Shown here: positions 33,907 through 43,303 of the stretch, piece after piece
Layout: each line of letters begins with the position of its first letter
How positions within the stretch are numbered: the stretch's first letter is position 1
Source of the DNA: Mucilaginibacter sp. dw_454
Lineage (GTDB): Bacteria; Bacteroidota; Bacteroidia; Sphingobacteriales; Sphingobacteriaceae
Length of the DNA: 64,000 bases
Reading direction: 5' to 3'
Assembly: GCF_018449775.1 (NCBI RefSeq)
Contig: NZ_JAAVVB010000001.1
Location: forward strand, 310,001-374,000
Translations under genes and position numbers: made by a program
The notes under the pieces: generated by a model
Seen by the model: only the letters and a program-made list of their open reading frames with translations
What the model was told of the DNA's origin: nothing
Databases searched by the model: none

Positions 33907-35037
33907 TTATAGTCTTTGTCCCAAACGGTCAACCATAGTTTTTTTCCAGCTGTAAAACTCGCCGCTGATAATTTTTTTACGCGCTTCTTTAACCAGCCAC
34001 AGGTAAAAATGCAGGTTATGCAGGGTTGCAATTTGCGCGCCCAGCATCTCGCCGCTATGTATTAAATGCCTTAAATAGGCTTTAGTATAAAACGTATCCG
34101 CACCTAAATCGCTATCTGCCTCAATGGCCGAATAATCGCTCTTCCACTTCTCGTTTTTGATATTGATAACGCCATTTTTTGTAAAAAGCATACCATTACG
34201 GGCATTGCGGGTTGGCATTACGCAATCAAACATATCTATACCCAAAGCTATATTTTCTAACAGATTTATTGGCGTACCCACGCCCATTAAATAACGCGGT
34301 TTTTGCTCCGGTAATATATCGCACACAATTTCTGTCATGGCGTACATTTCTTCGGCAGGTTCGCCTACAGAAAGTCCGCCTATGGCGTTGCCTTCGCGCT
34401 CGAAAGACGCGATAACTTCTGCCGATCTTACGCGCAGGTCTTTATAAACAGAACCTTGTACAATAGGGAAAAGCGTTTGGCTATAGCCGTATTTTGGCTC
34501 GGTGCTATCGAAGCGATCGCAGCAGCGCTTCAACCAGCGGTGCGTCATTTCTATCGACTTTTTGGCGTAGATATAATCACAGGGATAGGGAGTGCATTCA
34601 TCGAAAGCCATAATAATATCGGCACCAATAGTACGCTGAATATCCATCACATTCTCGGGCGTAAACAAATGTTTTGAACCGTCAATATGCGAGCGAAAGG
34701 TTACGCCTTCCTCTTTGATCTTACGTACTTCGCTTAAACTATATACCTGGTAGCCGCCGCTGTCGGTTAAAATAGGGCCATCCCAGCCGTTAAATTTATG
34801 CAGTCCGCCGGCGCCTTCTATCACATCCAGGCCCGGGCGTAAGTATAAATGGTAGGTATTACCCAGGATAATTTGCGCCTGGATATCATTCTTTAATTCG
34901 TGCTGATGAACCGCCTTTACGGTACCAGCCGTGCCCACAGGCATAAAAATAGGGGTCTGTATAGTGCCGTGATCGGTAGTGATCTCGCCCGCGCGGGCCT
35001 TCGATAACGGATCTTGTGAGTGTAACTTAAATTTCAT
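33907..35037 (-). CDS. tgt: Queuine tRNA-ribosyltransferase
   Basis: Tgt exchanges G34 of GUN-anticodon tRNAs for preQ1 on the way to queuosine. The 376-residue protein has TPIFMPVGTAGTVKAV, ILTDSGGYQVYSLSEVRKI (catalytic Asp region), PIVQGSVYKDLR, IGGLSVGEPAEEMY and the second Asp in GIDMFDCVMPTRNARNG. The first Cys of the usual zinc site CxCxxC is absent near the C-terminus: here the text reads NEKWKSDYSAIEADSD, as in Bacteroidota homologues that lack it. The start at 35037 is set by a -7 box at 35047-35054, which would overlap the upstream ATG at 35049. Confidence 0.92.
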   Translation of the reverse strand: MKFKLHSQDPLSKARAGEITTDHGTIQTPIFMPVGTAGTVKAVHQHELKNDIQAQIILGNTYHLYLRPGLDVIEGAGGLHKFNGWDGPILTDSGGYQVYSLSEVRKIKEEGVTFRSHIDGSKHLFTPENVMDIQRTIGADIIMAFDECTPYPCDYIYAKKSIEMTHRWLKRCCDRFDSTEPKYGYSQTLFPIVQGSVYKDLRVRSAEVIASFEREGNAIGGLSVGEPAEEMYAMTEIVCDILPEQKPRYLMGVGTPINLLENIALGIDMFDCVMPTRNARNGMLFTKNGVINIKNEKWKSDYSAIEADSDLGADTFYTKAYLRHLIHSGEMLGAQIATLHNLHFYLWLVKEARKKIISGEFYSWKKTMVDRLGQRL

Positions 35038-35046
35038 TCGTGGCGG

Positions 35047-35054
35047 CAAAGGTA
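35047..35054 (-). promoter_or_regulatory. -7 promoter box for tgt (near-leaderless)
   Basis: Minus strand TACCTTTG, an exact TAnnTTTG match. Only 9 bases separate it from the ATG at 35037, so the transcript would have a leader of just a few bases. Confidence 0.6.
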
Positions 35055-35148
35055 ATGATTTTTGGAGATTAGAGATTAGTGTCCCGATAGCTATCTGGAG
35101 GGTTAGAGATTAGCGAGTTGTATAAGGTATGCTTTGTTAAAAATGGCT

Positions 35149-35217
35149 GTCACCCTGAGGCCCTCGAAGGGTGAGCGGTGGCCTTTGCCCTCATGCTTCG
35201 AGGGCCTCAGCATGACA
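35149..35217. repeat. Palindromic intergenic repeat (CCCTGAGGCCCTCGAAG type)
   Basis: GTCACCCTGAGGCCCTCGAA pairs with TTCGAGGGCCTCAGCATGAC around a GC-rich centre. Another family member in design, with a different core. It fills part of the 372-base gap between tgt and the permease gene; the rest (35218-35409) is AT-rich with nothing recognised. Confidence 0.75.
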
Positions 35218-35409
35218 ACCGCGCCTTAGTTGCCAATAATCTATGAATCGGTCGCCATCAAAACCGAACACTTTTTTGTATCAAAACCGAACAGCTATTT
35301 AATTTTATATCAATATAATTATCTTTAAATCAATTATTTAGATATTAGGCATTCAGTTGGCTTGGTTTATCAATCAATAGCGTATGTATCAATATTTTAT
35401 CTGTTTGTT

Positions 35410-37815
35410 ATGATCAAAAACTATATCAAAACAGCCTGGCGAAGTATCCGCCGGCACCAGCTTTATACAGCAATCAATATTGCCGGGCTTACGGTTGGTA
35501 TAGCGGCATGCCTGCTTATTTTTTTAGTTGTACGTTATGAAACCAGTTTTGATACGTTTCATCAAAAGAAGGATCGTATTTATAGAGTAATAGAAGTGTC
35601 GACCAAACCGGTGGTTAGCTACGGCACCGGGGTGTCATTCCCTATACCGGGTGCTTTGCGTGTAGACTTTCCGACCTTGCCGCAGGTAGCCACTATTTTG
35701 CGTAATGAGGGTAATTTCTTCAGTGTAAACAACAAAAAATTCAAAGAGGACGAAGCCTACTATGCCGAGCCGCAGTTTTTTGATATGTTCGACTTTAACT
35801 GGTTGGCCGGCGATAAAAAGACGGCCCTGACAGAACCAAATACCGTAGCACTTACCCGCAGCGAGGCCGATAAATTTTTTGGCGATTGGCGCCATGCGAC
35901 AGGTAAAACCATTAGTTATAAAGGTAAAACAGACCTGAAAGTAACCGGCATTTTAGAGGATATGCCGGCTAATACAGATTTCCCGCTAAAAATTGTGGTG
36001 TCCTATGCTACCATGCGCTCAAAGGGAGGCGAAAACTACGATAGTATGCAAAATTGGGGTGCGACTTTTGGCGAGAATTATTGTTTTTTGACGTTGCCCA
36101 CAGGTGCAGGCGCCGGCAATTATGAGCAACAACTCAATGCTTTTATTCAGCGTCATAACCCTTACGATTATAAAAAAGGCTTGCGCATTCAATTGCAGCC
36201 CCTAACCGAAATGCATTACGATGCCCGCATGGATATTTTCACCGCGCATCCTTTCAGCAAACAGCTAATCAACGCCATCAGCCTCATCGGGTTGTTTTTG
36301 GTGATTATTGCCTGCGTTAACTTTATTAATCTATCAACCGCACAAGCTATTAATCGCTCAAAAGAAGTTGGAATCCGTAAGGTGCTGGGGAGCGGCCGTA
36401 AACAATTAGCGCTGCAGTTTATTAGCGAAACCGCCATTGTTACGTTTGTCGCTATGGTATTGGCAGTTGTGGTTAGTTGGGCAACCTTGCCTTTTCTAGA
36501 CCAATTGTTGGACATTAAGCTAAACGAGCAGGTTTTATTTAACCCGGCTGTACTTATTTTTCTTGGCCTGCTCTGGGTTACGGTTACGTTGTTATCAGGC
36601 TTTTACCCAGCCCTGGTGCTATCCGGTTTTAACCCGGTTACCGCGCTGAAAAATAAGATTAGCGCGGCCGGTTCGGGCGGGCTTTCTTTGCGCAGAACAT
36701 TAGTGGTTTTACAGTTTTGCATAGCCCAGGTATTAATTATCTGTACCCTGGTTATGATCTCGCAGCTTAACTATTTCAAGAATAAGCCATTGGGCTTTAA
36801 CAAAAATGCTGTTGTGGTCATTAATATTCCCCAGGACAGCCTGAGCCAAAGTAAATACAGTTTCTTACAGACTGAACTACGGCAACAACCGGGGGTTAAG
36901 AACGTAAGTTTTAGCGGCTACAGCCCGGTTGACGATAATGCCTGGTTCACCGGTATTCAATTTAATCATGTTCATAAAGAAACTGATTTTGCCGTGAGCC
37001 TTAAATGGGCCGATGCCGATTTCTTTAAATTGTATCAGCTGCATTTCCTGGCAGGGAAACCTTATGCTGCCAGCGATACCGTTCAGGGCTATGTGGTTAA
37101 CGAGACTTTAATCAGAAAATTAGGCATCACCAATCCGCAGCAGGCCATAGGCAAATACATTAGTTTATGGAACAATAAACACCTTGAAGCGCCTATAGTT
37201 GGGGTGGTGAAAGATTATAATGTGGCATCATTTAAAGATGCGGTACCGCCGGTGCTAATGGCATCGCATAAAAATGCCTATGGCGTACTCAATATGAAAA
37301 TAGATCAGGCCAACATACAACAAACGCTTGCTGTGGTTGAAAGTAAATGGAAAGCAACTTTCCCGGACGCCCTCTATGAATATCATTTTATTGATGACCA
37401 GGTTGCGCATTTTTACCAGGCCGATATTCGCTTATCCTTATTATACCAGGTATTTGCCGGTATAGCTATCTTTATTTCTTGCCTGGGGTTGTTTGGCCTG
37501 GTGTCATTCATGGCGGTACAGCGTACGCGCGAAGTAGGGATCCGCAAAACGTTGGGCGCCTCGGTAGGCCATATAGTTTACCTGTTTTCTAAAGAGTTTA
37601 CTTTGCTTATTATCGTTGCTTTTGCCATTTCAGCACCTGTTGGCTGGTATCTTGCCGATAAATGGCTGCAATCTTATACATTCAGAATTGAGCTTAAACC
37701 TGCTATATTTTTACTGGTGATGGCAATAACTATTATGATGGCCTGGCTCACGGTAGGCTATAAGGCATTTAAAACTGCCATGATCAATCCGGTTAAAAGC
37801 TTAAAGAGTCAATAG
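35410..37815 (+). CDS. ABC transporter permease, FtsX/MacB type (first of pair)
   Basis: An 801-residue permease with two MacB_PCD/FtsX modules. The N-terminus MIKNYIKTAWRSIRRHQLYT is the usual start. Helix 1 is IAGLTVGIAACLLIFLVV, then a periplasmic domain to about residue 275, then FtsX helices including IACVNFINLSTAQAINRSKEVGIRKVLG. The second module repeats this, ending FISCLGLFGLVSFMAVQRTREVGIRKTLGAS and three helices. No ATPase gene is adjacent. It may export a lipid or peptide or act in stress sensing; this is not shown. The next gene is a paralogue 47 bases on. Confidence 0.9.
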   Translation: MIKNYIKTAWRSIRRHQLYTAINIAGLTVGIAACLLIFLVVRYETSFDTFHQKKDRIYRVIEVSTKPVVSYGTGVSFPIPGALRVDFPTLPQVATILRNEGNFFSVNNKKFKEDEAYYAEPQFFDMFDFNWLAGDKKTALTEPNTVALTRSEADKFFGDWRHATGKTISYKGKTDLKVTGILEDMPANTDFPLKIVVSYATMRSKGGENYDSMQNWGATFGENYCFLTLPTGAGAGNYEQQLNAFIQRHNPYDYKKGLRIQLQPLTEMHYDARMDIFTAHPFSKQLINAISLIGLFLVIIACVNFINLSTAQAINRSKEVGIRKVLGSGRKQLALQFISETAIVTFVAMVLAVVVSWATLPFLDQLLDIKLNEQVLFNPAVLIFLGLLWVTVTLLSGFYPALVLSGFNPVTALKNKISAAGSGGLSLRRTLVVLQFCIAQVLIICTLVMISQLNYFKNKPLGFNKNAVVVINIPQDSLSQSKYSFLQTELRQQPGVKNVSFSGYSPVDDNAWFTGIQFNHVHKETDFAVSLKWADADFFKLYQLHFLAGKPYAASDTVQGYVVNETLIRKLGITNPQQAIGKYISLWNNKHLEAPIVGVVKDYNVASFKDAVPPVLMASHKNAYGVLNMKIDQANIQQTLAVVESKWKATFPDALYEYHFIDDQVAHFYQADIRLSLLYQVFAGIAIFISCLGLFGLVSFMAVQRTREVGIRKTLGASVGHIVYLFSKEFTLLIIVAFAISAPVGWYLADKWLQSYTFRIELKPAIFLLVMAITIMMAWLTVGYKAFKTAMINPVKSLKSQ

Positions 37816-37862
37816 TATTAAAAAAAGTCTTAATAAAGGATTACTACCTTCATCAACATATC

Positions 37863-40247
37863 ATGATCAAAAATTTTATCAAAATAGCCTATCGTAACCT
37901 GTTGCGTAACAAAGGCTTTTCGTTTTTAAATATTACCGGGCTGGCCATTGGTATGGCCGCGGCTGTATTGATTTTATTGTGGATACAGAACGAGGTGAGC
38001 TATGACAATTTCCAGGAAAATAAAGATCGTATTTATGAGGTTTGGAACCGTGCTACAGATCATAGCGACATAGGCGTGTCTAACGGAATATCAGCACCGG
38101 CGGCCCGCATTATTGAAAAAGATGTGCCCCAGGTTGAGCATGCGGTGCGCGTTAGTGATATTAATGAGGTGAGGTTTGCCGTTGGCGATAAAAAAATAAC
38201 GATGTCTGGAGGCTTGGTCGACACCGGTTTTCTGCAGGTATTTACCTGCCCGATGCTGATGGGCGACCCCAAAACAGCATTAAATGATCCGCATTCTATC
38301 GTGCTTACACAAACGATGGCGCAGGCTTTATTTGGCGATAAAAACCCTATGGGCAAAACCGTGAGGAATGAAAAAAATAAAGATGATTTATTGGTAACCG
38401 GGGTAATGAAGGATATGCCGCAGAATACCCGTTTTAACTTTAGTTATCTGATTCCGTGGGATTATTTTAAGGTAGATAAAGCACAGGACCTGGGCTGGGG
38501 CGATAACAGCACAGTTACGATTGTTATGCTGAAGAAGAATGCAAGTTTTGCATCGGCATCGGCACAAATAAAACCATTAAAACAGCATTACAGCGATGAA
38601 GCCCGCAAGTTTAAGTGGGAGTATTTTCTGTATCCGATGGAACGCTGGCGCTTATATTCAAGTTTTACCAACGGGGTTGAAGACAACAACGGCCGCAGCA
38701 AAACCGTGCAAATGTTTGGCGTAATAGCGCTATTTATATTGCTGATTGCCTGTATCAATTTCATGAACCTGAGTACGGCCCGAAGTGAAAAACGTGCCAA
38801 AGAAGTAGGTATCCGCAAGGTGGCCGGCGCACGCAAAATGTCGCTTGTTGCACAATTTATTACCGAGTCTGTTATACTGGCTTTGCTGTCGGGTGTCATT
38901 GCCTTAGTAATTGTGCTGTTGTGCCTGCCAGCGTTCAATACGTTTACACAGAAGCACCTTTTTATCAGTTTCACAAGTATCAATACCTGGCTGGCCTCTG
39001 TTGGGTTTATTCTGTTTACCGGTGTGCTGGCGGGTAGTTACCCTGCCTTCTTTCTGTCGTCTTTTAAGCCGGTTAAGGTTTTAAAAGGTACGTTTAAACG
39101 GGCTAATTCTTTGGTTAACCCCAGGAAGGTACTGGTGGTATTACAGTTTACATTTGCTATAGTGCTCATTATCTGTACCATTGTCATTAAACAACAGATT
39201 GATTATGCCCAGGCCCGCGAGACAGGCTACAACCGCGACCACCTGGTGTATAAGCACATGAACGGCGATATCGGTAAAAATTACATGTTAATAAAAAATG
39301 AGCTATTGTCACAGGGCATAGCCACATCGGTAACCAAAACAAACTCGCCGCTTACTGAACGTTGGAGCGATGGATGGGGGCAGAACTGGGAAGGGAAGGA
39401 CCCTAATCTAAATGTTTCATTCGACCGTTTCCTGGCAGACGATGGGCTGGGTAAAACCGCCGGATTAAAGTTTGTACAAGGCCGTGATTTTGATCTGAAA
39501 CAATATCCGACAGACTCGACAGGCATGATTATTAATGAATCGTCGTTGAGGATCATGAAGTTTAAAGATCCGATAGGAAAAAAAGTGAGTGACCTGGGGA
39601 TAGACTGGCATATTGTAGGTGTGGTGAAAGATTTTATTTTGACCAGCCCTTACGAGCCAACCCGGCCCATATTAATATGCGGCGCCAAAAACGGCGGATT
39701 TATGACTTTTCATACCGTGCAGTTTAAATTAAACGGAAAAAACCCGACTGCCTATAACTTGAAAAAGGCGCAGGCTATTTTCAAAAAGTACAATCCGGAG
39801 TATACGCCCGACATTAATTTTATTGACGAGGAATATGCCCGCAAATTTGATAACGAACAACGCTTAGGCGAATTGGTAGCCTTGTTTGCAGGGCTAACTA
39901 TATTTATATCGTGCCTGGGGCTGTTTGGCCTGGCCGCCTACATGGCCGAAAACCGGGTTAAAGAAATTGGGGTGCGTAAAGTACTGGGTGCCTCGGTAGC
40001 CGGTATAACCACTTTGTTATCAAAGGACCTGGTGATACTTGTCGTGATTTCATTCGCGATAGCGGCACCGATTGCATACTGGGGCATGAATAAGTGGCTG
40101 CTGGATTACAGCTATCGCGTAAGCATAAACTGGTGGGTATTTGCATTGGCCGGCGGGCTGTCTGTAACCATTGCCTTATTAACGGTGAGTTATCAATCTG
40201 TAAAAGCCGCGCTGACAAACCCGGTTAAAAATTTGAGAGCGGAGTAG
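37863..40247 (+). CDS. ABC transporter permease, FtsX/MacB type (second of pair)
   Basis: A 794-residue paralogue of the preceding gene with the same layout: MIKNFIKIAYRNLLRNKGFS, helix 1, a large periplasmic domain, CINFMNLSTARSEKRAKEVGIRKV as the first cytoplasmic motif, then a second module with ISCLGLFGLAAYMAENRVKEIGVRKVLGAS. The two are only moderately similar, so the duplication is old. They are probably a heterodimer or two independent homodimers served by an ATPase elsewhere, for example the one at 55.8 kb (not demonstrated). A repeat-rich gap follows. Confidence 0.9.
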   Translation: MIKNFIKIAYRNLLRNKGFSFLNITGLAIGMAAAVLILLWIQNEVSYDNFQENKDRIYEVWNRATDHSDIGVSNGISAPAARIIEKDVPQVEHAVRVSDINEVRFAVGDKKITMSGGLVDTGFLQVFTCPMLMGDPKTALNDPHSIVLTQTMAQALFGDKNPMGKTVRNEKNKDDLLVTGVMKDMPQNTRFNFSYLIPWDYFKVDKAQDLGWGDNSTVTIVMLKKNASFASASAQIKPLKQHYSDEARKFKWEYFLYPMERWRLYSSFTNGVEDNNGRSKTVQMFGVIALFILLIACINFMNLSTARSEKRAKEVGIRKVAGARKMSLVAQFITESVILALLSGVIALVIVLLCLPAFNTFTQKHLFISFTSINTWLASVGFILFTGVLAGSYPAFFLSSFKPVKVLKGTFKRANSLVNPRKVLVVLQFTFAIVLIICTIVIKQQIDYAQARETGYNRDHLVYKHMNGDIGKNYMLIKNELLSQGIATSVTKTNSPLTERWSDGWGQNWEGKDPNLNVSFDRFLADDGLGKTAGLKFVQGRDFDLKQYPTDSTGMIINESSLRIMKFKDPIGKKVSDLGIDWHIVGVVKDFILTSPYEPTRPILICGAKNGGFMTFHTVQFKLNGKNPTAYNLKKAQAIFKKYNPEYTPDINFIDEEYARKFDNEQRLGELVALFAGLTIFISCLGLFGLAAYMAENRVKEIGVRKVLGASVAGITTLLSKDLVILVVISFAIAAPIAYWGMNKWLLDYSYRVSINWWVFALAGGLSVTIALLTVSYQSVKAALTNPVKNLRAE

Positions 40248-40249
40248 GA

Positions 40250-40378
40250 CATTGGTTATTTCGCTACGCTGTCATTTGCTGCGCGTCATTGGTCATTGGT
40301 TGTTCGGAAGCTATTTAATGACCTAATGACGCACAGCAAATGACCAATGACGCGCAAAGCGCACAATGACACAATGAC
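40250..40378. repeat. Inverted repeat cluster (CATTGGTCATT type)
   Basis: Repeats of GTCATTTGCTGCGCGTCATT and CATTGGTCATTGG on the left face TGACGCACAGCAAATGACC and ACCAATGACGCGC on the right, with extra AATGACACAATGAC copies at the end. The gap otherwise carries the CAACTTTG box (40403-40410) of the next gene. Confidence 0.65.
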
Positions 40379-40425
40379 TAAAAAAATGTGCCATTTTTTT
40401 AGCAACTTTGCGCGATATTTAAGAC

Positions 40426-41547
40426 GTGTTGGAAACATATATTAGGCTTGCGTTATTTGTGCTCTTCCTGCTGGTGTTCATAGTCCAGTTGTACTATCTC
40501 ATCAGCAATTATAAATCGCTTTCGGCGTACAAGGTTTCTGATGAATTGCCTGAAGCTAAAATACCCATCTCCGTTGTTATCAGCGCACGTAACGAGTCGA
40601 AAAATCTGACAGAAAATCTACCCTATATCCTGCAACAAGACTATCCTGACTTTGAGGTTATCGTAGTTAACGATTGCTCTTACGACGATTCTGACGATGT
40701 GTTGGATGCCTTAAAAGCCAATCATTCGCGGCTTAAAGTAGTTACCATAACCGAGCATGTCCGCTTTAAAACCGGCAAAAAATTCGCGCTTACTTTAGGT
40801 ATAAAAGCGGCAAAAAATGAACACCTGCTGTTTACCGATGCCGATTGCAAGCCTGCGTCAAACAATTGGATAGCTCACATGGCCAGCCGTTTTACCGGAA
40901 ATACACAAATAGTATTAGGTTACTCGCCTTATTATAAAACCGGTGGTTTATTAAACGGCATTGTTAGGTTTGAGACTTTAAAAACTGCTATTAATTACCT
41001 TTCTGCGGCGCTTAATGGCGATGCTTATATGGGGATAGGCCGTAACCTGGCTTATACTAAAACCTTGTTTTTTGCTAATAAAGGTTTTGCGGCGCATATG
41101 CATGTGCTATCTGGCGACGATGACTTGTTTGTGAACCAAAATGCTACCCCAAGCAATACATCTATAGAGATCCATCCGGATAGTTTTATGTATACCGAGG
41201 CCAAAACCAGTTTCGGCGCACTATATCGGCAGAAAAAAAGGCACTCAGGCGTAGGTAAGCTATATAAGGGCAGCCACCGCCGCATGTTGAGTTTAGATGC
41301 CCTGACCGGACTTTTATTTTACGCGCTGTTTATATGCTGCTTAGTATATTACTTCGAACCATTACTGGCACTAGGTTTGTTTGTATTTAGATGGTTAGTA
41401 CAAATATTGATTTACCGTAAAACATTTAAGAAATTAAATGCGATGTCGCAGATCTGGTATCTGCCTTTTCTTGATTTTGTTTATTACATTTATATCAATG
41501 TTTTTGGACTAATCGGCACCTTTGTAAAAACTACCCAATGGAAATAA
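40426..41547 (+). CDS. Family 2 glycosyltransferase, membrane-bound
   Basis: A 373-residue inverting GT2 enzyme. One N-terminal helix (LALFVLFLLVFIVQLYYLI) is followed by the catalytic domain: PISVVISARNESKNLTE, VIVVNDCSYDDSDDV, the metal motif LLFTDADCKP (DxD), and a later SGDDDLFVNQNA with the acceptor-side ED-like residues and RQKKRHSGVG as a QxxRW-like region. Two to three C-terminal helices follow. It adds sugars to a lipid or polymer in the membrane; the product is unknown. It starts at GTG 40426 (TTG next). It overlaps the sigma factor gene by 10 bases. Confidence 0.87.
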   Translation: MLETYIRLALFVLFLLVFIVQLYYLISNYKSLSAYKVSDELPEAKIPISVVISARNESKNLTENLPYILQQDYPDFEVIVVNDCSYDDSDDVLDALKANHSRLKVVTITEHVRFKTGKKFALTLGIKAAKNEHLLFTDADCKPASNNWIAHMASRFTGNTQIVLGYSPYYKTGGLLNGIVRFETLKTAINYLSAALNGDAYMGIGRNLAYTKTLFFANKGFAAHMHVLSGDDDLFVNQNATPSNTSIEIHPDSFMYTEAKTSFGALYRQKKRHSGVGKLYKGSHRRMLSLDALTGLLFYALFICCLVYYFEPLLALGLFVFRWLVQILIYRKTFKKLNAMSQIWYLPFLDFVYYIYINVFGLIGTFVKTTQWK

Positions 41548-42143
41548 ATTCCAATTTTACCGAGAATGCAAAGAATGATTTCCACCTGGTAGTCAAAGCA
41601 CGGGAGGGTAGCCAAAAGGCATATGCCGACCTGATGCAGCGCTATAAAGACTCTATTTATTTCATGGTGCTAAAGATGGTGAACAACAAAGAGGATGCTA
41701 TGGACCTTACCGTTGAAACCTTTGCCAAAGCCTTCGAAAAACTAGATAAATACCAGCCCGAATTTGCCTTTAGTACCTGGCTATTTAGGGTAGCCACCAA
41801 TAATTGTATCGATTTTATCCGCAAGAAAAAGCTGCATACCACCTCTATACATGGCATGGTTGATGATGAGGGCGAAGAAGTACCATTACAGATCAAATCA
41901 GACACGCTGAACCCAGAAGAAACATCCATCAAAAAACAGCAGACCGAAGAGTTAAAGCTGCTGATACAAAGCTTACCGCCACGTTACCGCAACCTGATTA
42001 CGCTGCGTTATTTTGATGAACTATCGTACGAAGAAATTGCCCAGCAGCTTGACCTGCCTTTGGGTACAGTTAAAGCACAATTATTCAGAGCCAGGTACTT
42101 GCTTGGCAATATCATAAACCGTTTAGACAGGGATGACATCTGA
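41538..42143 (+). CDS. RNA polymerase sigma factor, ECF-like sigma-70 family
   Basis: A 201-residue sigma factor with regions 2 and 4 only. Region 2: AYADLMQRYKDSIYFMVLKM, AMDLTVETFAKAFEKLD, FAFSTWLFRVATNNCIDFIRK. Region 4: LPPRYRNLITLRYFDELSYEEIAQQL and PLGTVKAQLFRARYLL (HTH). No anti-sigma gene is adjacent. It sits between a glycosyltransferase (10-base overlap) and rsmG (11-base overlap), an unusual neighbourhood that suggests it is constitutively co-expressed with them. The regulon is unknown. Confidence 0.92.
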   Translation: MEINSNFTENAKNDFHLVVKAREGSQKAYADLMQRYKDSIYFMVLKMVNNKEDAMDLTVETFAKAFEKLDKYQPEFAFSTWLFRVATNNCIDFIRKKKLHTTSIHGMVDDEGEEVPLQIKSDTLNPEETSIKKQQTEELKLLIQSLPPRYRNLITLRYFDELSYEEIAQQLDLPLGTVKAQLFRARYLLGNIINRLDRDDI

Positions 42144-42759
42144 AGACCTTTTTACCTATTTCCCCAATCTTACTGAAAAGCAGAAGCAACAGTTTGAACA
42201 ATTGCCGGCCCTGTATGAGTTTTGGAACAACCAGATCAATGTAATATCACGTAAGGATATCGATCAGCTTTTTGAGCGCCATGTGCTGCATTCGTTGGGT
42301 ATAGCCAAAGTAATGCCTTTTTTACCCGGCGAAAGTGTGCTGGATGTAGGGACGGGCGGCGGTTTTCCGGGAATTCCGCTGGCTATTTTGTTTCCTGAGA
42401 CTAGTTTTTATCTGGTTGATTCTATCGGCAAAAAGATAAAAGTAGTGCAGGAAGTAGCAAGCGCATTAGGGCTTGAAAACGTACGAGCAACTCACTCACG
42501 CGCCGAGCAGATTGATGAGAAATTTGATTTTATTGTATCGCGCGCGGTAACCCGCCTGGGCGAATTTTACCCATGGATCAAAGAGAAATTTAGCAAGACT
42601 TCAAAAAATAAGCTGCCTAACGGCATCCTGTACCTAAAAGGCGGCGACCTTACTGACGAGATTAAAGAATCTGGTTTGAAGGTAATTCAATACCACCTGA
42701 AGGATTATTATCCCGGCGAGTTTTTTGAGACCAAGCAGGTAATTTATATTAAAGGATAA
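42133..42759 (+). CDS. rsmG: 16S rRNA (guanine-527 N7)-methyltransferase
   Basis: RsmG (GidB) methylates N7 of G527 in 16S rRNA; loss gives low-level streptomycin resistance in several bacteria. The 208-residue protein has VISRKDIDQLFERHVLHSLGI, the SAM loop VLDVGTGGGFPGIPLAIL (near residue 70), FYLVDSIGKKIKVVQEVA and FDFIVSRAVTRLGEF. These are all standard. It overlaps the sigma factor by 11 bases and is followed by a palindromic repeat. Confidence 0.95.
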   Translation: MTSEDLFTYFPNLTEKQKQQFEQLPALYEFWNNQINVISRKDIDQLFERHVLHSLGIAKVMPFLPGESVLDVGTGGGFPGIPLAILFPETSFYLVDSIGKKIKVVQEVASALGLENVRATHSRAEQIDEKFDFIVSRAVTRLGEFYPWIKEKFSKTSKNKLPNGILYLKGGDLTDEIKESGLKVIQYHLKDYYPGEFFETKQVIYIKG

Positions 42760-42767
42760 CATACACT

Positions 42768-42861
42768 GTAGAGACGCAATATCTTGCGTCTCCGGCGCGC
42801 GTTTAGGTTCCGAAAACATTAAATGGCAATATAAAAAAGACGCAATATATTGCGTCTCTAC
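42768..42861. repeat. Direct/inverted GAGACGCAATAT repeats
   Basis: GTAGAGACGCAATATCTTGC followed by GTCTC at 42768-42792, and GACGCAATATATTGCGTCTC at 42839-42858: each unit is itself palindromic and the pair is inverted. It could act as a terminator region for the convergent genes rsmG and the proline-rich gene. Confidence 0.7.
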
Positions 42862-42864
42862 GTT

Positions 42865-43212
42865 TTATATTCCTTCATTACCGCCGGCGGGTGGTGGCGG
42901 TGGAGGCGTTTTTTTCTTTTTGATCAGATCGATAGGATTTGGCGGTGGCGGCGGGGCCGTCGGGTCATCAGCCGATATGGTTGAATCTTTCTTGGCTTTA
43001 TTCTTCTTTTTATCGGCAGCTGTTTCCTTTTTCTTCTTTTTAAACGGATTTAGCTTCTCCAACACTTCGCCCGGTGGCGGCGGAGCCTGTGGTGGGGGCG
43101 GCATTTGTGCAAATGCTTTTGGCGCAATACCCATAGCACCAAAACTTAATACACCGGCCAGCAACATTTTTGCTGTCGATTTTTTTATCGATCTTTTTTT
43201 GTTGGTCCGCAT
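42865..43212 (-). CDS. Proline- and lysine-rich exported protein
   Basis: I do not recognise this 115-residue protein. A signal peptide is clear: basic start, LLAGVLSFGAMGIAPKAFA with cleavage after AFA. The mature part is very low in complexity: polyproline blocks (PPPPQAPPPPG, PTAPPPPPNP, PPPPPP) alternate with lysine blocks (FKKKKKE, KKKNKAKK), ending in Gly/Asn. It is probably an extended periplasmic or surface peptide. It is leftmost in a leftward run with the TonB-C-like lipoprotein and M56 genes, whose products also carry proline-rich linkers. Confidence 0.65.
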   Translation of the reverse strand: MRTNKKRSIKKSTAKMLLAGVLSFGAMGIAPKAFAQMPPPPQAPPPPGEVLEKLNPFKKKKKETAADKKKNKAKKDSTISADDPTAPPPPPNPIDLIKKKKTPPPPPPAGGNEGI

Positions 43213-43303
43213 GGTAAGTGGTTTAAAATGATTTACTGTAAGGGTAACAAGTTAGTAACCTTTTGGTTTATTAGAATTCGATCTAAGATTTTTTTACAAA
43301 TCG

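Noticed and set aside
35362..35409. Upstream extension of the first FtsX-type permease
   Set aside because: The extra 16 residues are unlike the family start; MIKNYIKTAWR at 35410 is the conserved beginning.
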